Positions 34,953 to 44,019 of a stretch of DNA of 64,000 bases are shown here, piece by piece. The stretch lies in assembly GCA_002083655.1 (NCBI GenBank), contig MSXR01000005.1, positions 1 through 64,000 on the forward strand, in the 5' to 3' direction. Position numbers and translations under genes: made by a program. Under the pieces are notes generated by a model. That model saw only the letters and a program-made list of their open reading frames with translations, was not told the origin of the DNA and did not search any database. The DNA comes from Proteobacteria bacterium ST_bin14. Lineage in GTDB: Bacteria; Pseudomonadota; Alphaproteobacteria; Sphingomonadales; Sphingomonadaceae. Numbering within the stretch: position 1 is the stretch's first letter; each line of letters opens with the position of its first letter.

Positions 34953-35864
34953 ATGGCCGACGGCCCCAGTACCGAGACCGGCCATGCCGGCCCCCAGGAA
35001 GGCAGCATTTGGCGCACTTTCCGTAAGCTTATATTCGGTGAACCCGCCGATGATTCGCTCCGCGCGCAGCTTGAAGAAGCGATTGACGCGCATGAAGATG
35101 ATCCCGCCCCCGACGCGCGCGGTGACTTGTCGCCGCTCGAACGGCAGATGGTGCGCAACCTGCTCCATTTTGGGGAGCGAGACGCAGGCGATGTCGGCGT
35201 GCCGCGCGCAGACATTATCGCGGTGGAGGAACAGACCAGCTTTGCCGATCTGGTGACGTTATTTGCCGATGCCGGGCACAGCCGCCTGCCGGTGTACCGC
35301 GAAAAACTCGATACGATCATCGGCATGGTCCATATCAAGGATGTATTCCACATTCTGGCGACAGGCGCTGAACACCCCACAACGATCAACGACCTGATTC
35401 GTCAGCCTTTATTTGTGCCCATGTCGCGCGGGACGCTCGATCTGTTGGCCGATATGCGCCAGAAACGCGTGCATCTGGCGATTGTGCTCGATGAATATTT
35501 CGGCACCGAAGGGCTGGTGACGATCGAGGATCTGATCGAGGAAATCGTCGGCGATATTGAAGACGAGCATGACGAGGCGCCCCAGCAATTGCTGGTGCCC
35601 ATTGATGGCGGCGCGTGGGACGCCGATGGCCGTGCCGAGCTGGAGGATGTGGCCGAAGCAATTGATCCGCGCCTGGCCGAAACCGATGACGATATCGATA
35701 CCATTGGCGGGCTGGCTGCCGTGCTGATCGGCCATGTCCCCGAAGCGGGCGTGTGCATTGATCACCCCAGCGGTTGGCGGCTGGAAGTGATTGCGGCCGA
35801 TACCAAGCGCATCCAGCAACTGCGCCTGCACCCGCCCCGCGATGACGCGCCCGGCGATGACTGA
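34953..35864 (+). CDS. corC: CorC/HlyC-like CBS-domain protein
   Basis: A 303-residue soluble protein with paired CBS domains (VPRADIIAVEEQTSFADLVT; then VPMSRGTLDLLADMRQ) and a C-terminal transporter-associated CorC_HlyC domain (EDIDTIGGLAAVLIG-like). It follows ybeY in the standard order. Such proteins are linked to Mg/Co efflux, though their direct role is debated. It converges on trmB 27 bases downstream. Confidence 0.92.
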   Translation: MADGPSTETGHAGPQEGSIWRTFRKLIFGEPADDSLRAQLEEAIDAHEDDPAPDARGDLSPLERQMVRNLLHFGERDAGDVGVPRADIIAVEEQTSFADLVTLFADAGHSRLPVYREKLDTIIGMVHIKDVFHILATGAEHPTTINDLIRQPLFVPMSRGTLDLLADMRQKRVHLAIVLDEYFGTEGLVTIEDLIEEIVGDIEDEHDEAPQQLLVPIDGGAWDADGRAELEDVAEAIDPRLAETDDDIDTIGGLAAVLIGHVPEAGVCIDHPSGWRLEVIAADTKRIQQLRLHPPRDDAPGDD

Positions 35865-35891
35865 CGCGACCAACAGGCGCTGCCTGGTGCG

Positions 35892-36572
35892 TTAAACCCG
35901 CAAGTAGCGAAAATACCAGACCTCATGCCCCTTGGCCCGCGCTTTGCGTTCGTAGCGGGTCTGGGGCCAATCGGCGGGGCGGGTGAGAAAATCATCCGCG
36001 CTGTTTGCCTGCCAGTCGAAATCGCGGCGCGCGTTCATGATCATCATCGACCAGCGGCAATACGTGGGATCATCGGTGCCCAGCCGAAACTCGCCGCCGG
36101 GCTTCAGCTTGGCGTGAATCAGGTCGAGCGGGCCGTGGTTGACCATGCGGCGTTTGGCATGGCGCGCCTTTCGCCACGGATCGGGATGGAGCAGGTACAC
36201 GCGCTCTAGGCTGGCATCGGGCAGCCGCTCAATCACTTCCAGCGCATCGCCCATGTGCAGCCGCACATTGCCCAGCGCCCCATCACGAACATGCGCCAGC
36301 GCCCCCACCACGCCGTTCAAAAACGGCTCACAGCCGATAAACCCGCTGCCCGGCCGCATTGCCGCCTGCCCGGCAAGGTGCTCGCCAGAGCCAAAGCCAA
36401 TCTCCACTTCCAGCGGACGATCATCCCCAAATAGCGCGGTGGCATCAATCGGCCCGGTTTCGGGAATGGAAAGCTGGGGCAGCAACTCCTCAATGAGCGC
36501 GGACTGGCCCTGGCGGAGTTTGTGCCCGGCGCGGCGGCCATAAAGGCGGCGAATGGTGGTGGGATCGCTCAT
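35892..36572 (-). CDS. trmB: tRNA (guanine-N7-)-methyltransferase TrmB
   Basis: A 226-residue SAM-dependent enzyme that makes m7G46 in tRNA. The SAM site reads LEVEIGFGSGEHLAGQA, the acidic ERVYLLHPDPWRKARHAKRR segment is diagnostic, and LGTDDPTYCRWSM ends the core. It lies after metK on the same strand, with one small opposite-strand gene between, and converges on corC. Confidence 0.95.
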   Translation of the reverse strand: MSDPTTIRRLYGRRAGHKLRQGQSALIEELLPQLSIPETGPIDATALFGDDRPLEVEIGFGSGEHLAGQAAMRPGSGFIGCEPFLNGVVGALAHVRDGALGNVRLHMGDALEVIERLPDASLERVYLLHPDPWRKARHAKRRMVNHGPLDLIHAKLKPGGEFRLGTDDPTYCRWSMMIMNARRDFDWQANSADDFLTRPADWPQTRYERKARAKGHEVWYFRYLRV

Positions 36573-36654
36573 CGTGATCCTCTAGCGCCGGGGACGGGCA
36601 GAGCAAAGTGGCGTGACGGCTGTTTCAACACGGTAAATTTATCGGGAGCTGACT

Positions 36655-36894
36655 GTGGCCGACAACCAGAGCGTGATCGACGTTGAAGCCCTGAAGGCCG
36701 CCAATGCCCGTGATCAGGCGTTGCTGGTGATCTCTGCCATCACCTATTTGCTGGCGATTGGCGGGAATTTGTTCGGCGGCGCTCGGCTTTTCGCGCTGCT
36801 CGCCCACGCGCAGGTTGGCGACGAAATGGCAACCGAACGGCTGCCAAAGCCGCGCCGCCGCGCATGGGCCCAAACAAATTCCCGAAAAGCTTAA
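36655..36894 (+). CDS. Small one-pass membrane protein, unknown
   Basis: A 79-residue protein from GTG with GGGAG at a fair distance upstream. One clear membrane segment is visible (ALLVISAITYLLAIGGNLFGG), followed by a basic tail (PKPRRRAWAQ). It is on the opposite strand between trmB and metK, and its stop overlaps that of metK by four bases. I do not know the family. The ribosome site and hydrophobic pattern favour a real gene, but comparison is needed. Confidence 0.5.
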   Translation: MADNQSVIDVEALKAANARDQALLVISAITYLLAIGGNLFGGARLFALLAHAQVGDEMATERLPKPRRRAWAQTNSRKA

Positions 36895-38114
36895 GCCACC
36901 GCCGCCTTCAGCTCTTCGACCAGATCGGTTTTTTCCCAGGTGAAGCTGTCGCCCTGTGGCTTGCGGCCGAAATGGCCGTAAGCGGCGGTTTGCTGATAGA
37001 TGGGGGCGTTGAGCTTCAGGTGTTCACGGATGCCCTTTGGCGTCAGGCGAACGAGCTTTGGCAGCACTTCTTCAAGCTTGGCTTCGGAAACGGTGCCCGT
37101 GCCGTGCGTGTCGACATAGACGCTCAGCGGCTCGGCAATGCCGATTGCGTATGAAAGCTGGATGGTCACGCGCTTGGCCAACCCGGCCGCCACGACGTTC
37201 TTGGCCATGTACCGCGCGACATAAGCGGCGGAACGGTCAACCTTGGTGGGATCTTTGCCGCTGAACGCGCCGCCGCCGTGCGGTGCTGCGCCGCCATAGG
37301 TATCGACGATGATCTTGCGCCCGGTAACGCCCGCATCGCCATCTGGCCCGCCGATTTCGAAGCGACCCGTGGGGTTGACGTAAATCTTGGTTTCATCGGT
37401 GATGAAGCCATCGGGCAGGACTTTGTGGAACACGCCGATCACGTAATCGCGTAGTTCCTGATATTTGGCGGCATCGCTGCCTTCGCTGCCATCGTCATAA
37501 TAGCCGAGCGCATGCTGCGTTGAGACGACAAGTGCAGTCGCACGGACGGGCACTTCGTTTTCATATTGCAACGTCACCTGGCTCTTGGCGTCGGGCTCAA
37601 GGAAAGGGACAATTTTGTTGTGCCGGTCCTGCGCCATCTGTTCCAAGATGCGGTGCGAATAATAGAGCGTGGCGGGCAGCAGATCGGGCGTCTCGTCGGT
37701 CGCATAGCCAAACATGATGCCCTGGTCGCCAGCGCCTTCATCCTTGTTGCCGCTTTCGTCCACGCCCTGCGCGATGTGCGCGGACTGGCCGTGAAGGTGA
37801 TTTTCAAATGAGAAGGTTTTCCAGTGGAAACCATCCTGTTCATAGCCGATCCGCTTTACAGTGGCGCGCACGGCGGCTTCGATTTCCTCTGGCACGCCGG
37901 GTGCCCAGCCGGTGGCTTCGTCGTAAATGCCCTTGCCGCGAATTTCGCCGGCCAGCACGACGCGGTTGGTGGTCGTCAGCGTTTCGCACGCCACGCGCGC
38001 ATAGGGATCCTTTGACAGGAACAGATCAACGACGGCGTCGGAAATCTGATCGGCGACCTTGTCAGGATGGCCTTCGGAAACGGATTCGGACGTGAAGAGA
38101 AATGATGCGCGCAT
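36891..38114 (-). CDS. metK: S-adenosylmethionine synthetase
   Basis: A 407-residue MetK that condenses ATP and methionine. Family signatures are FTSESVSEGHPDKVADQISD, GAGDQGIMFGYA, and GGAFSGKDPTKVDRSAAYVA. The start is the ATG of MRASFLF with GAGGG upstream; the open frame above it is a leader. It follows lnt on the same strand after a 101-base gap with a hairpin and three short GGCC-rich direct repeats, a possible control leader. Confidence 0.96.
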   Translation of the reverse strand: MRASFLFTSESVSEGHPDKVADQISDAVVDLFLSKDPYARVACETLTTTNRVVLAGEIRGKGIYDEATGWAPGVPEEIEAAVRATVKRIGYEQDGFHWKTFSFENHLHGQSAHIAQGVDESGNKDEGAGDQGIMFGYATDETPDLLPATLYYSHRILEQMAQDRHNKIVPFLEPDAKSQVTLQYENEVPVRATALVVSTQHALGYYDDGSEGSDAAKYQELRDYVIGVFHKVLPDGFITDETKIYVNPTGRFEIGGPDGDAGVTGRKIIVDTYGGAAPHGGGAFSGKDPTKVDRSAAYVARYMAKNVVAAGLAKRVTIQLSYAIGIAEPLSVYVDTHGTGTVSEAKLEEVLPKLVRLTPKGIREHLKLNAPIYQQTAAYGHFGRKPQGDSFTWEKTDLVEELKAAVA

Positions 38115-38188
38115 TGAAATCCCTCTAACTGGGCAAGATTGAGCCACAAACTGGCCGCGAAATTGGCCGCAAAACTGATTGGCCAACG

Positions 38189-38212
38189 GCATATAAAGCT
38201 TTTGTTATATGC
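38189..38212 (-). promoter_or_regulatory. Inverted repeat in the lnt-metK gap
   Basis: GCATATAA and TTATATGC form a perfect 8-bp stem four bases after the lnt stop. Downstream, towards metK, the motif TTGGCCGC-like recurs three times (38150-38184). There is no T-tract, so this is either a weak terminator or part of the metK leader. I could not match it to a SAM riboswitch class. Confidence 0.45.
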
Positions 38213-38215
38213 GCC

Positions 38216-39784
38216 CTATCGCGGTCGCTGGCGAATGGCAACTGCCAGCGCGAGCATCGCTGCAGCGACAAGCGCGGCCATCCAATTGCCCAGCATTGCG
38301 AACAGGGTGGGCGGGTGTGCCGGCGGGATTGGCAGTTCAATCGCCCCCTCGCGATCAGCAGGGATGCTGGCGAGCACGCGGCCGTCAGCGTCAATGATGG
38401 CAGAGACACCGGTGGGCGTTGCGCGGATGATCGGCAGCCCCTCCTCAATCGCGCGCAACCGCGCCATGGCGAGATGTTCGACCGGGCCCCACACGCCATA
38501 CCAGCTGTCGTTTGACGGGTTGAAGATGAAGCGCGGGCGATGCGCGCGGTTCACCGTTTCGCCGGAAAAGATGATCTCATAGCAAATCTGAAATCCCACC
38601 AACCCGAAACCGGGCAAGTTCAGCCCCGCCGGACCGGGGCCGGGGCGGAAATCGACATCACCGGGCACCAACCTTGCCAGGCCAATTGCCGACATGATCG
38701 GGCGGGCAGGCAGATATTCGCCCCAGGGAACCAGATGTGCCTTGTCATAGCGGCCCAGCAGTTGCGCATTGGCATCAATCGCCAGCACCGAATTGCTGAC
38801 CGCGCTTAATTGCCCGCGATCGTCAAACTGCAGGCCGTTGCCGCCGGCCAACACGATATCGCGCGGGCCAAGCATCGCGGCGATACGCGCCCGCACCAAT
38901 TCGGGCTGGCCGCGCCAGTAATATTCCGGCGGATAGCCATTTTCGACGAACAGTCGCAGCGCGCCTTCGGGCCAGACGATGAGCCGTGGCGCGGGGTTTG
39001 GGCCGGGGCCGGGCGTGCCCATATGGCGCGCGATGACGGCCAGATTGGCCTCGGCATAATCGTCACGCGGGCGTTCTTCCTGATCAAGATTGGGCTGAAT
39101 CACCCGGATGCGGGGTGCGTTTGGGGCAAGCGGCGCCGCGCTATGCGCACCGAACAGGCCGCTTATTGCCAGCAGGCTAACCGCGCCGAGCACAGGCCCC
39201 GCCATTCGCCAATCGCGCTGCGTCGCCAGCATCAGCGCGCCCGCCACGAGCACCGCGATGCCGCCAAGCGCATAGGTGCCGATGAACGATGCGGCATAAG
39301 CCACCCCCGGCAATGGCAGCCAGATCACCGCCAGCGGGTTCCACGGATACCCCGTCAGCATCGTGCCGCGCAGCCATTCGGTCGCGATCCATGCAGCGCT
39401 TGCCACCAGCACAAAACTGGCACCCGGCGAGGTGGTGCCGTCGCCGGTCGCGCGCGGGCTGGCCAGTCGCCACATCAACCCCGCCGCCAGCATCGGGTAA
39501 ATGGCAAGATACAGCGCCAAAATTGTCACGGCGGGATAGCCGAGCCAGGTCGGCATCGCATCTTGCAGCGTGAACGCGCGCGCGATCCAGTTATTGCCGA
39601 TCGTGAAATGCGCCACGCCAAACAGCCAGCCACGCCATAATGCAGCACGAAGATCGGGCGAATCATGGACGATCCACAGCCAGGCTGCAAAACACCCCAG
39701 CGCGACGGGCCACAGGTTCAACGGGGCAAAGCCTGTTGCGGCCACGCCACCAAGGATCAGCGACATCAAGGCGGGGCGTTTCAT
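38216..39784 (-). CDS. lnt: Apolipoprotein N-acyltransferase
   Basis: A 522-residue inner-membrane enzyme that adds the third acyl chain to lipoproteins. The N-terminal half has several membrane segments. The nitrilase domain holds the catalytic triad: the Glu in IVWPEGALR, the Lys in YDKAHLVPWGEYLP, and the Cys in FQICYEIIF. The ATG of MKRPALMS is used; the long open frame upstream is the shadow of the divergent VOC gene. It precedes metK. Confidence 0.94.
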   Translation of the reverse strand: MKRPALMSLILGGVAATGFAPLNLWPVALGCFAAWLWIVHDSPDLRAALWRGWLFGVAHFTIGNNWIARAFTLQDAMPTWLGYPAVTILALYLAIYPMLAAGLMWRLASPRATGDGTTSPGASFVLVASAAWIATEWLRGTMLTGYPWNPLAVIWLPLPGVAYAASFIGTYALGGIAVLVAGALMLATQRDWRMAGPVLGAVSLLAISGLFGAHSAAPLAPNAPRIRVIQPNLDQEERPRDDYAEANLAVIARHMGTPGPGPNPAPRLIVWPEGALRLFVENGYPPEYYWRGQPELVRARIAAMLGPRDIVLAGGNGLQFDDRGQLSAVSNSVLAIDANAQLLGRYDKAHLVPWGEYLPARPIMSAIGLARLVPGDVDFRPGPGPAGLNLPGFGLVGFQICYEIIFSGETVNRAHRPRFIFNPSNDSWYGVWGPVEHLAMARLRAIEEGLPIIRATPTGVSAIIDADGRVLASIPADREGAIELPIPPAHPPTLFAMLGNWMAALVAAAMLALAVAIRQRPR

Positions 39785-39832
39785 CACGTCGCGGCTATCG
39801 CGTGGTTCGTCGGGATTTGCTAGCAGCTTTGC

Positions 39833-40249
39833 ATGATCCGCCCATTCCACCTCGCCTTTCCCGTGCATGACCTTGCCGCCGCCCGCACTTTTTACGGCGG
39901 CGTCTTGGGCTGCGCGGAGGGGCGCAGTGCCGCGCAGTGGATTGATTTCGACCTGTTCGGGCATCAGATCGTCGCCCATCTTGACCCCGCGGCAAAGCCC
40001 GTCGCGGTCGCCAATGCGGTGGATGGCCATGACGTGCCGGTGCCGCATTTCGGCGTGGTGCTGACCATGGCTGATTGGCAGGCGCTGGCGGACCGGGTGG
40101 CTGCGGCCGGAATCGGCTTTGGCATCGCCCCGCATATCCGGTTTCAGGGGCAACCCGGCGAGCAGGCGACGATGTTTTTCTATGATCCCAGCGGCAATGC
40201 GCTGGAATTCAAGGCATTTGCCAACGATTCGATGCTTTTTGCGACGTAA
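39833..40249 (+). CDS. VOC/glyoxalase-fold protein
   Basis: A 138-residue single-domain VOC protein (MIRPFHLAFPVHDLAAARTF, then QATMFFYDPSGNALEFKAF). The conserved His at HLAF and Glu at LEFK are the likely metal ligands. Its role is not known. It is divergent from lnt with a 48-base gap. A solo family B repeat arm follows it. Confidence 0.86.
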   Translation: MIRPFHLAFPVHDLAAARTFYGGVLGCAEGRSAAQWIDFDLFGHQIVAHLDPAAKPVAVANAVDGHDVPVPHFGVVLTMADWQALADRVAAAGIGFGIAPHIRFQGQPGEQATMFFYDPSGNALEFKAFANDSMLFAT

Positions 40250-40307
40250 CTGATGGCAACAGGCCGCGTTTTAGCGCGACGTGACTTTCGGTTGATCCGC
40301 GACTCCA

Positions 40308-40336
40308 ACCGTTCGTCCCGAGCGCAGTCGAGGGGC
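40308..40336. repeat. Solo arm of palindromic repeat family B
   Basis: CCGTTCGTCCCGAGCGCAGT then CGAGGGG is one arm only; no inverted partner is seen nearby. The sequence around it is otherwise featureless. Confidence 0.75.
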
Positions 40337-40406
40337 CTGCCGCAAGCGAAACGCTTGGTGCCTGTTTTTCGACATTGAAATAGTCCGCTCGCTGCGCCTT
40401 GCGCAA

Positions 40407-40895
40407 TCAATCGTCGTGAATCTCAATCACCCCAACGCGGGCAAGTTGCTCAGCAGTTTTGGTGAATTCGGCGAGAATCGGCTCAAGCATCGGTTCCAGG
40501 CCCAGCATGTCAATCACACCGGGCGGCGGGGTCACGCCGCCGCGATCATCCTCCACCAGCAATCCCCGCCTGATCATGTTTTCCACCTGCCGACGCACGG
40601 TTTCGCGCGGCAGCCCGGTCGCCGATGCAATGGCGTTGCGCGAAATCGGGATCACCCAACTGCGCGGCAGGATGGCGGTGGCAGAAAACTGGTCGGGAAC
40701 TGCGCGCTCACGCATCAGCTTTTGAACATTGGCTACACAGACTGTCAGGTAAATGAGCAGTTCAGTGGGGCTGATCGCGACGTTGCCGGATGAGAATGCG
40801 CGCTGGGTCGCCAGGAACATATTGGCGACCCCGAACATGGCGACTCGCCAGTTTGACACCATTTTCTCAGGGTTGGTCGCGATCCTGGCTGCCAT
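40407..40895 (-). CDS. Winged-helix transcriptional regulator, unknown target
   Basis: A protein of 162 residues from the chosen ATG (MAARIATNPEKMV). The C-terminal winged helix reads RNAIASATGLPRETVRRQVE followed by NMIRRGLLVEDDRGG. The N-terminal part is mostly helical with no ligand domain I recognise. The frame is open to a TTG at 41012, which would add 39 residues. It is on the same strand as the dehydrogenase upstream and 150 bases from it. The target genes cannot be told. Confidence 0.75.
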   Translation of the reverse strand: MAARIATNPEKMVSNWRVAMFGVANMFLATQRAFSSGNVAISPTELLIYLTVCVANVQKLMRERAVPDQFSATAILPRSWVIPISRNAIASATGLPRETVRRQVENMIRRGLLVEDDRGGVTPPPGVIDMLGLEPMLEPILAEFTKTAEQLARVGVIEIHDD

Positions 40896-41045
40896 ACTGC
40901 TTGATTCCCCAACCCGCCGCACGCCAAAATCGTTGTTCGGGTCATTACCCAAAGCGGGTACGGCAGTTGGTACGTAGTCCAACTCGGGGGATTTCGGCAA
41001 TGGGTATGACAATAGTTTAGGGTGTTTTTTACAAAAACCGTAGCG

Positions 41046-42380
41046 TCACGGCCGGGTGTTGCTCACCCGCCAGATCACATTGCCGACATCGTCTGCCACC
41101 AACAAGCTGCCCGTTTTGTCGAGCGTCACGCCAACGGGCCTGCCCTGCGCATCGCCATTCTTGTCGAGAAAACCGGACAGCACATCGACCGCCTTCACGC
41201 CCTTTGTCGGGAAACCATCCGGCGCGAACGGCACATAAATAACCTTATAGCCAGATACAGGCGTGCGGTTCCATGATCCGTGCTGGCCAATAAACGCCCC
41301 GTTGGTGAACGGCCCGCCCAGCGTCGCGCCCTTGGCAAAGGACAGGCCGAGCGAGGCAGTGTGCGGCCCCAAAGCGTAATCGGGACGCTTGGAATATTCC
41401 AGCAGATCGGGCCGTTCGGGCTGAACGCGCTTGTCCACATATCCGCCCCAATAGCTGTACGGCCAGCCAAAGAAATCGCCCAAGCCAACCGCCGTCAGAT
41501 AATCAGGTGCAAGGTCCGATCCCAGCATGTCGCGTTCATTGACGGTGGTCCATAACCGGCCAGTCTGCGGTTCGAACGCCAGCCCCTGCGGGTTGCGCAG
41601 GCCAGCGGCAAAGACGCGGAACGATTTGGCGGCGGGGTCGACTTCCAAAATATTGGCGCGGTTCACCTCCACATCCAGCCCATTTTCGGCGATGTTGGAT
41701 GATGATCCGACCGCGACGTAAAGCGTCTTGCCATCCGCACTCGCCACAACGTTGCGCGCCCAGTGGTTGCCGCCACCGGGATAGCGGATAACGGTTTCCG
41801 GCTTGGCAGTGATTTTGGTCGCACCAACGCTAAAGGGGACGCGGACGAGCGCATCGGTATTGGCGATGTAAAGCTGGTCACCCACCAGCACCATGCCCAT
41901 CGGCGAGTTAAGCCCCGCGATCAGTACCGAGCGTGTTTCCGCCACCCCGTCGCCATTCCCATCGCGTAGCAGCGTGATTCGGTTGGCAGATGGCACCCCG
42001 GCCCCCGCCTTTGACATCAACGCCTTCATCACCACGCCCGTGATGCTGAAGCCTGCTTTACGCGGCGGCGAATTGGTTTCGGCGACCAGGATATCGCCAT
42101 TGGGAAGCTGATACATCCAGCGCGGATGATCGAGCCCGGTGGCATAGGCCGCCACCTGCAGCCCGGCGGCGGGCACCGGCTTTGCCCCGTTTTGCCAGCC
42201 CACCACATTGGCGACCTTGATCGTCGGAATTGTCTGCACGCGCGGCGCCGTGATCTTGGGGCGCGGACCCATCACTGCTTCGAGTGACAGGCGCGCCTGG
42301 TCAGGCTGGCTGACCCAAAACCAGGCACCAGCGGCGAGCACGACCAAAATGGCGAGGAAAATGAGAATATGTTTGCGCAT
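41046..42380 (-). CDS. PQQ-dependent sugar (sorbosone) dehydrogenase-like beta-propeller protein
   Basis: A 444-residue protein with an N-terminal signal-anchor (HILIFLAILVVLAAGAWFWV) and a beta-propeller typical of soluble aldose sugar/sorbosone dehydrogenases: GLDHPRWMYQLPNGDILVAE, GGGNHWARNVV, GLRNPQGLAFEPQTGRLWTT, and GQHGSWNRTP. PQQ would be the cofactor; no PQQ synthesis genes are in the window. It probably oxidises a sugar aldehyde in the periplasm. The ATG of MRKHIL is preferred over the upstream open frame. Confidence 0.88.
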   Translation of the reverse strand: MRKHILIFLAILVVLAAGAWFWVSQPDQARLSLEAVMGPRPKITAPRVQTIPTIKVANVVGWQNGAKPVPAAGLQVAAYATGLDHPRWMYQLPNGDILVAETNSPPRKAGFSITGVVMKALMSKAGAGVPSANRITLLRDGNGDGVAETRSVLIAGLNSPMGMVLVGDQLYIANTDALVRVPFSVGATKITAKPETVIRYPGGGNHWARNVVASADGKTLYVAVGSSSNIAENGLDVEVNRANILEVDPAAKSFRVFAAGLRNPQGLAFEPQTGRLWTTVNERDMLGSDLAPDYLTAVGLGDFFGWPYSYWGGYVDKRVQPERPDLLEYSKRPDYALGPHTASLGLSFAKGATLGGPFTNGAFIGQHGSWNRTPVSGYKVIYVPFAPDGFPTKGVKAVDVLSGFLDKNGDAQGRPVGVTLDKTGSLLVADDVGNVIWRVSNTRP

Positions 42381-42418
42381 ACGCCATGAGTACGTCGCAA
42401 TGCGGTGCGGGGAAAGGC

Positions 42419-42557
42419 CAAAAGAAACGGCCGTCGGCACAGGGGATATGCCGACGGCCGCACAGACCGGATCAGGCCCGCCAGGGGACAAGCAAGGGGG
42501 GCGCTTGTCCGGGGGGTAAGGCAGGGAGGCTGCCGGTCTTTCGCCTCTCAGCGAACT
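42419..42557 (-). ncRNA. Probable small RNA with C-rich loops (alpha-r14/suhB-like)
   Basis: On the minus strand an RNA of about 139 nt can be drawn with three stem-loops. The first is GGCAG-CCUCC-CUGCC, with an anti-Shine-Dalgarno CCUCC loop. The second is GGACAAGC-loop-GCUUGUCC with a CCCCCC loop. The third is an 11-bp terminator stem with a U-rich tail. A promoter-like pair lies upstream. No protein frame fits. Stem-loops with C-rich anti-SD loops are the hallmark of the suhB/alpha-r14 small RNAs of Alphaproteobacteria, including sphingomonads; this is by structure, not by a search. The rest of the 42381-42810 gap shows no gene. Confidence 0.68.
42429..42459 (-). terminator. Rho-independent terminator of the small RNA
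   Basis: GGCCGTCGGCA and TGCCGACGGCC pair perfectly over 11 bp around a 9-base loop and are followed on the minus strand by GTTTCTTTT. It ends the predicted small RNA and lies 49 bases before the dehydrogenase start. Confidence 0.82.
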
Positions 42558-42563
42558 GTGACC

Positions 42564-42591
42564 TTATTAACAGTGTCCGATGACTCGGCAA
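42564..42591 (-). promoter_or_regulatory. Promoter-like -35/-10 pair for the small RNA
   Basis: On the minus strand TTGCCG and TAATAA are separated by 16 bases. A start about seven bases after the -10 gives the RNA end used above. Confidence 0.5.
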
Positions 42592-42810
42592 AACAGATTA
42601 AATCGCACTCTGTGATCGATTTAATGAATATTGAACGTCAATTGTAAAATCTGCTGCGTAGAAAACCTCATATCTTTGCGGGTGTGACCAGAACTGACTG
42701 GATTTCATTCGGGATATTTCAAAACCATCGTGTCGGGCGATAGAAAATCCCAAACCGGGGCCAGGCTGGGCTCAAAACGTAAAAAGCGGTTCGCCAACGG
42801 CCACCCGCCC

Positions 42811-44019
42811 CTATTCGTGGCGCAGCGCATCAATCGGGTTCAGCGCTGCAGCCCGGCGCGCCGGGAAATAGCCGAATACCACGCCGATCAACGCCGAAAT
42901 CCCAAATGCGATAATGTTGATCTGCGGATCGAACATCCACGACACTTTAAGCACCGGCACCAGCAGCGCGATGACGCCTTGCGCCACCACCAGCCCGATC
43001 AATCCCCCCAGGCATGACAGCGCAATCGCCTCAATCAAAAACTGCATCAGCACTTCGCGCGCAACCGCGCCGATCGCCAGCCGAATGCCAATCTCCCGCG
43101 TCCGCTCTGTGACGGAGACGAGCATGATGTTCATGATGCCAATGCCGCCGACAATCAGGCTGATTGACGCAACTGCCGTGACGATTCCGGTCAGCAAGCC
43201 GGTGGTCGTCGCCACGGTATCGTTGATCTGTTTGGTATCGAAAACGAAGAAGTCGTCATCCTTGCCGGGCGTGATGCCGCGGCGTTCCTTCAACAGATCC
43301 GTCAGCGCCGATTGCACCCGCGTTGTGGAATAGGCCTGATCAACGCCGACCAGCATCAGCCGCACGTCACGATTGCCGGTCAGCCGTCGTTGCACGGTCT
43401 TTAGCGGCATCAACACAATGTCATCTTGATCGCCGCCAAAACCAGCCTGCCCGCGCGCCGACAGCACCCCAATCACGTCGCAACTAATGCCCGCAATCCG
43501 CATCCGCGTGCCCAACGGATCGGCCTGCCGATACAGATTAGTCTTCACGGTATTGCCCAGCATGCAGACGGATTTGCCCGCCTGCTCTTCTTGCGGCGTA
43601 AAGCTGCGCCCCGACAACAAAGGCCAGGGCTGGACGCGGAAATAGGCATTGTCGGTGCCGTTGATCGTGGTCGACCAGTTCGCGCCTTCGTAAATCGCGG
43701 TGCCGGCGGATTGTGCCTGCGCAGCAACGGCGGTGACGCCGGCGACTTGCTGGCGAATCGCGATGACATCGCCCGGCTTGAAATCAGGCGGCCGTGGCCC
43801 GCCGCCACCACGGCCAAAACCCTGGCCGGGGCGCACTTGCAGGATATTGGTGCCCAGCGACGCAATCGACGCCTGCACGGCTGCCGTTGTGGCACGACCC
43901 AAGGTGACCATCGTCACCACCGCTGCAACGCCGATGATGATGCCCAGCGTCGTCAGGAAGGAACGCAGCTTGTGCCGGGCGATTGATCGAAGCGCGAGTT
44001 GTACGGTGGTGAAAAACAT
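42811..44019 (-). CDS. macB: MacB-like ABC transporter permease (FtsX/MacB_PCD)
   Basis: A 402-residue permease: an N-terminal membrane segment (LGIIIGVAAVVTMVTLG), a periplasmic MacB core domain, then three membrane segments in the FtsX part (IVTAVASISLIVGGIGIMNI) and ending FPARRAAALNPIDALRHE, which is diagnostic. It starts by overlap with the stop of the ATPase gene. In E. coli MacB permease and ATPase are one chain; here they are split. It works with the adaptor and outer-membrane factor encoded upstream. Confidence 0.92.
   Translation of the reverse strand: MFFTTVQLALRSIARHKLRSFLTTLGIIIGVAAVVTMVTLGRATTAAVQASIASLGTNILQVRPGQGFGRGGGGPRPPDFKPGDVIAIRQQVAGVTAVAAQAQSAGTAIYEGANWSTTINGTDNAYFRVQPWPLLSGRSFTPQEEQAGKSVCMLGNTVKTNLYRQADPLGTRMRIAGISCDVIGVLSARGQAGFGGDQDDIVLMPLKTVQRRLTGNRDVRLMLVGVDQAYSTTRVQSALTDLLKERRGITPGKDDDFFVFDTKQINDTVATTTGLLTGIVTAVASISLIVGGIGIMNIMLVSVTERTREIGIRLAIGAVAREVLMQFLIEAIALSCLGGLIGLVVAQGVIALLVPVLKVSWMFDPQINIIAFGISALIGVVFGYFPARRAAALNPIDALRHE

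Noticed and set aside
38115..38215. SAM-II or SAM/SAH riboswitch before metK
   Set aside because: I could not lay out the conserved pseudoknot core in this leader; only inverted and direct repeats are clear.
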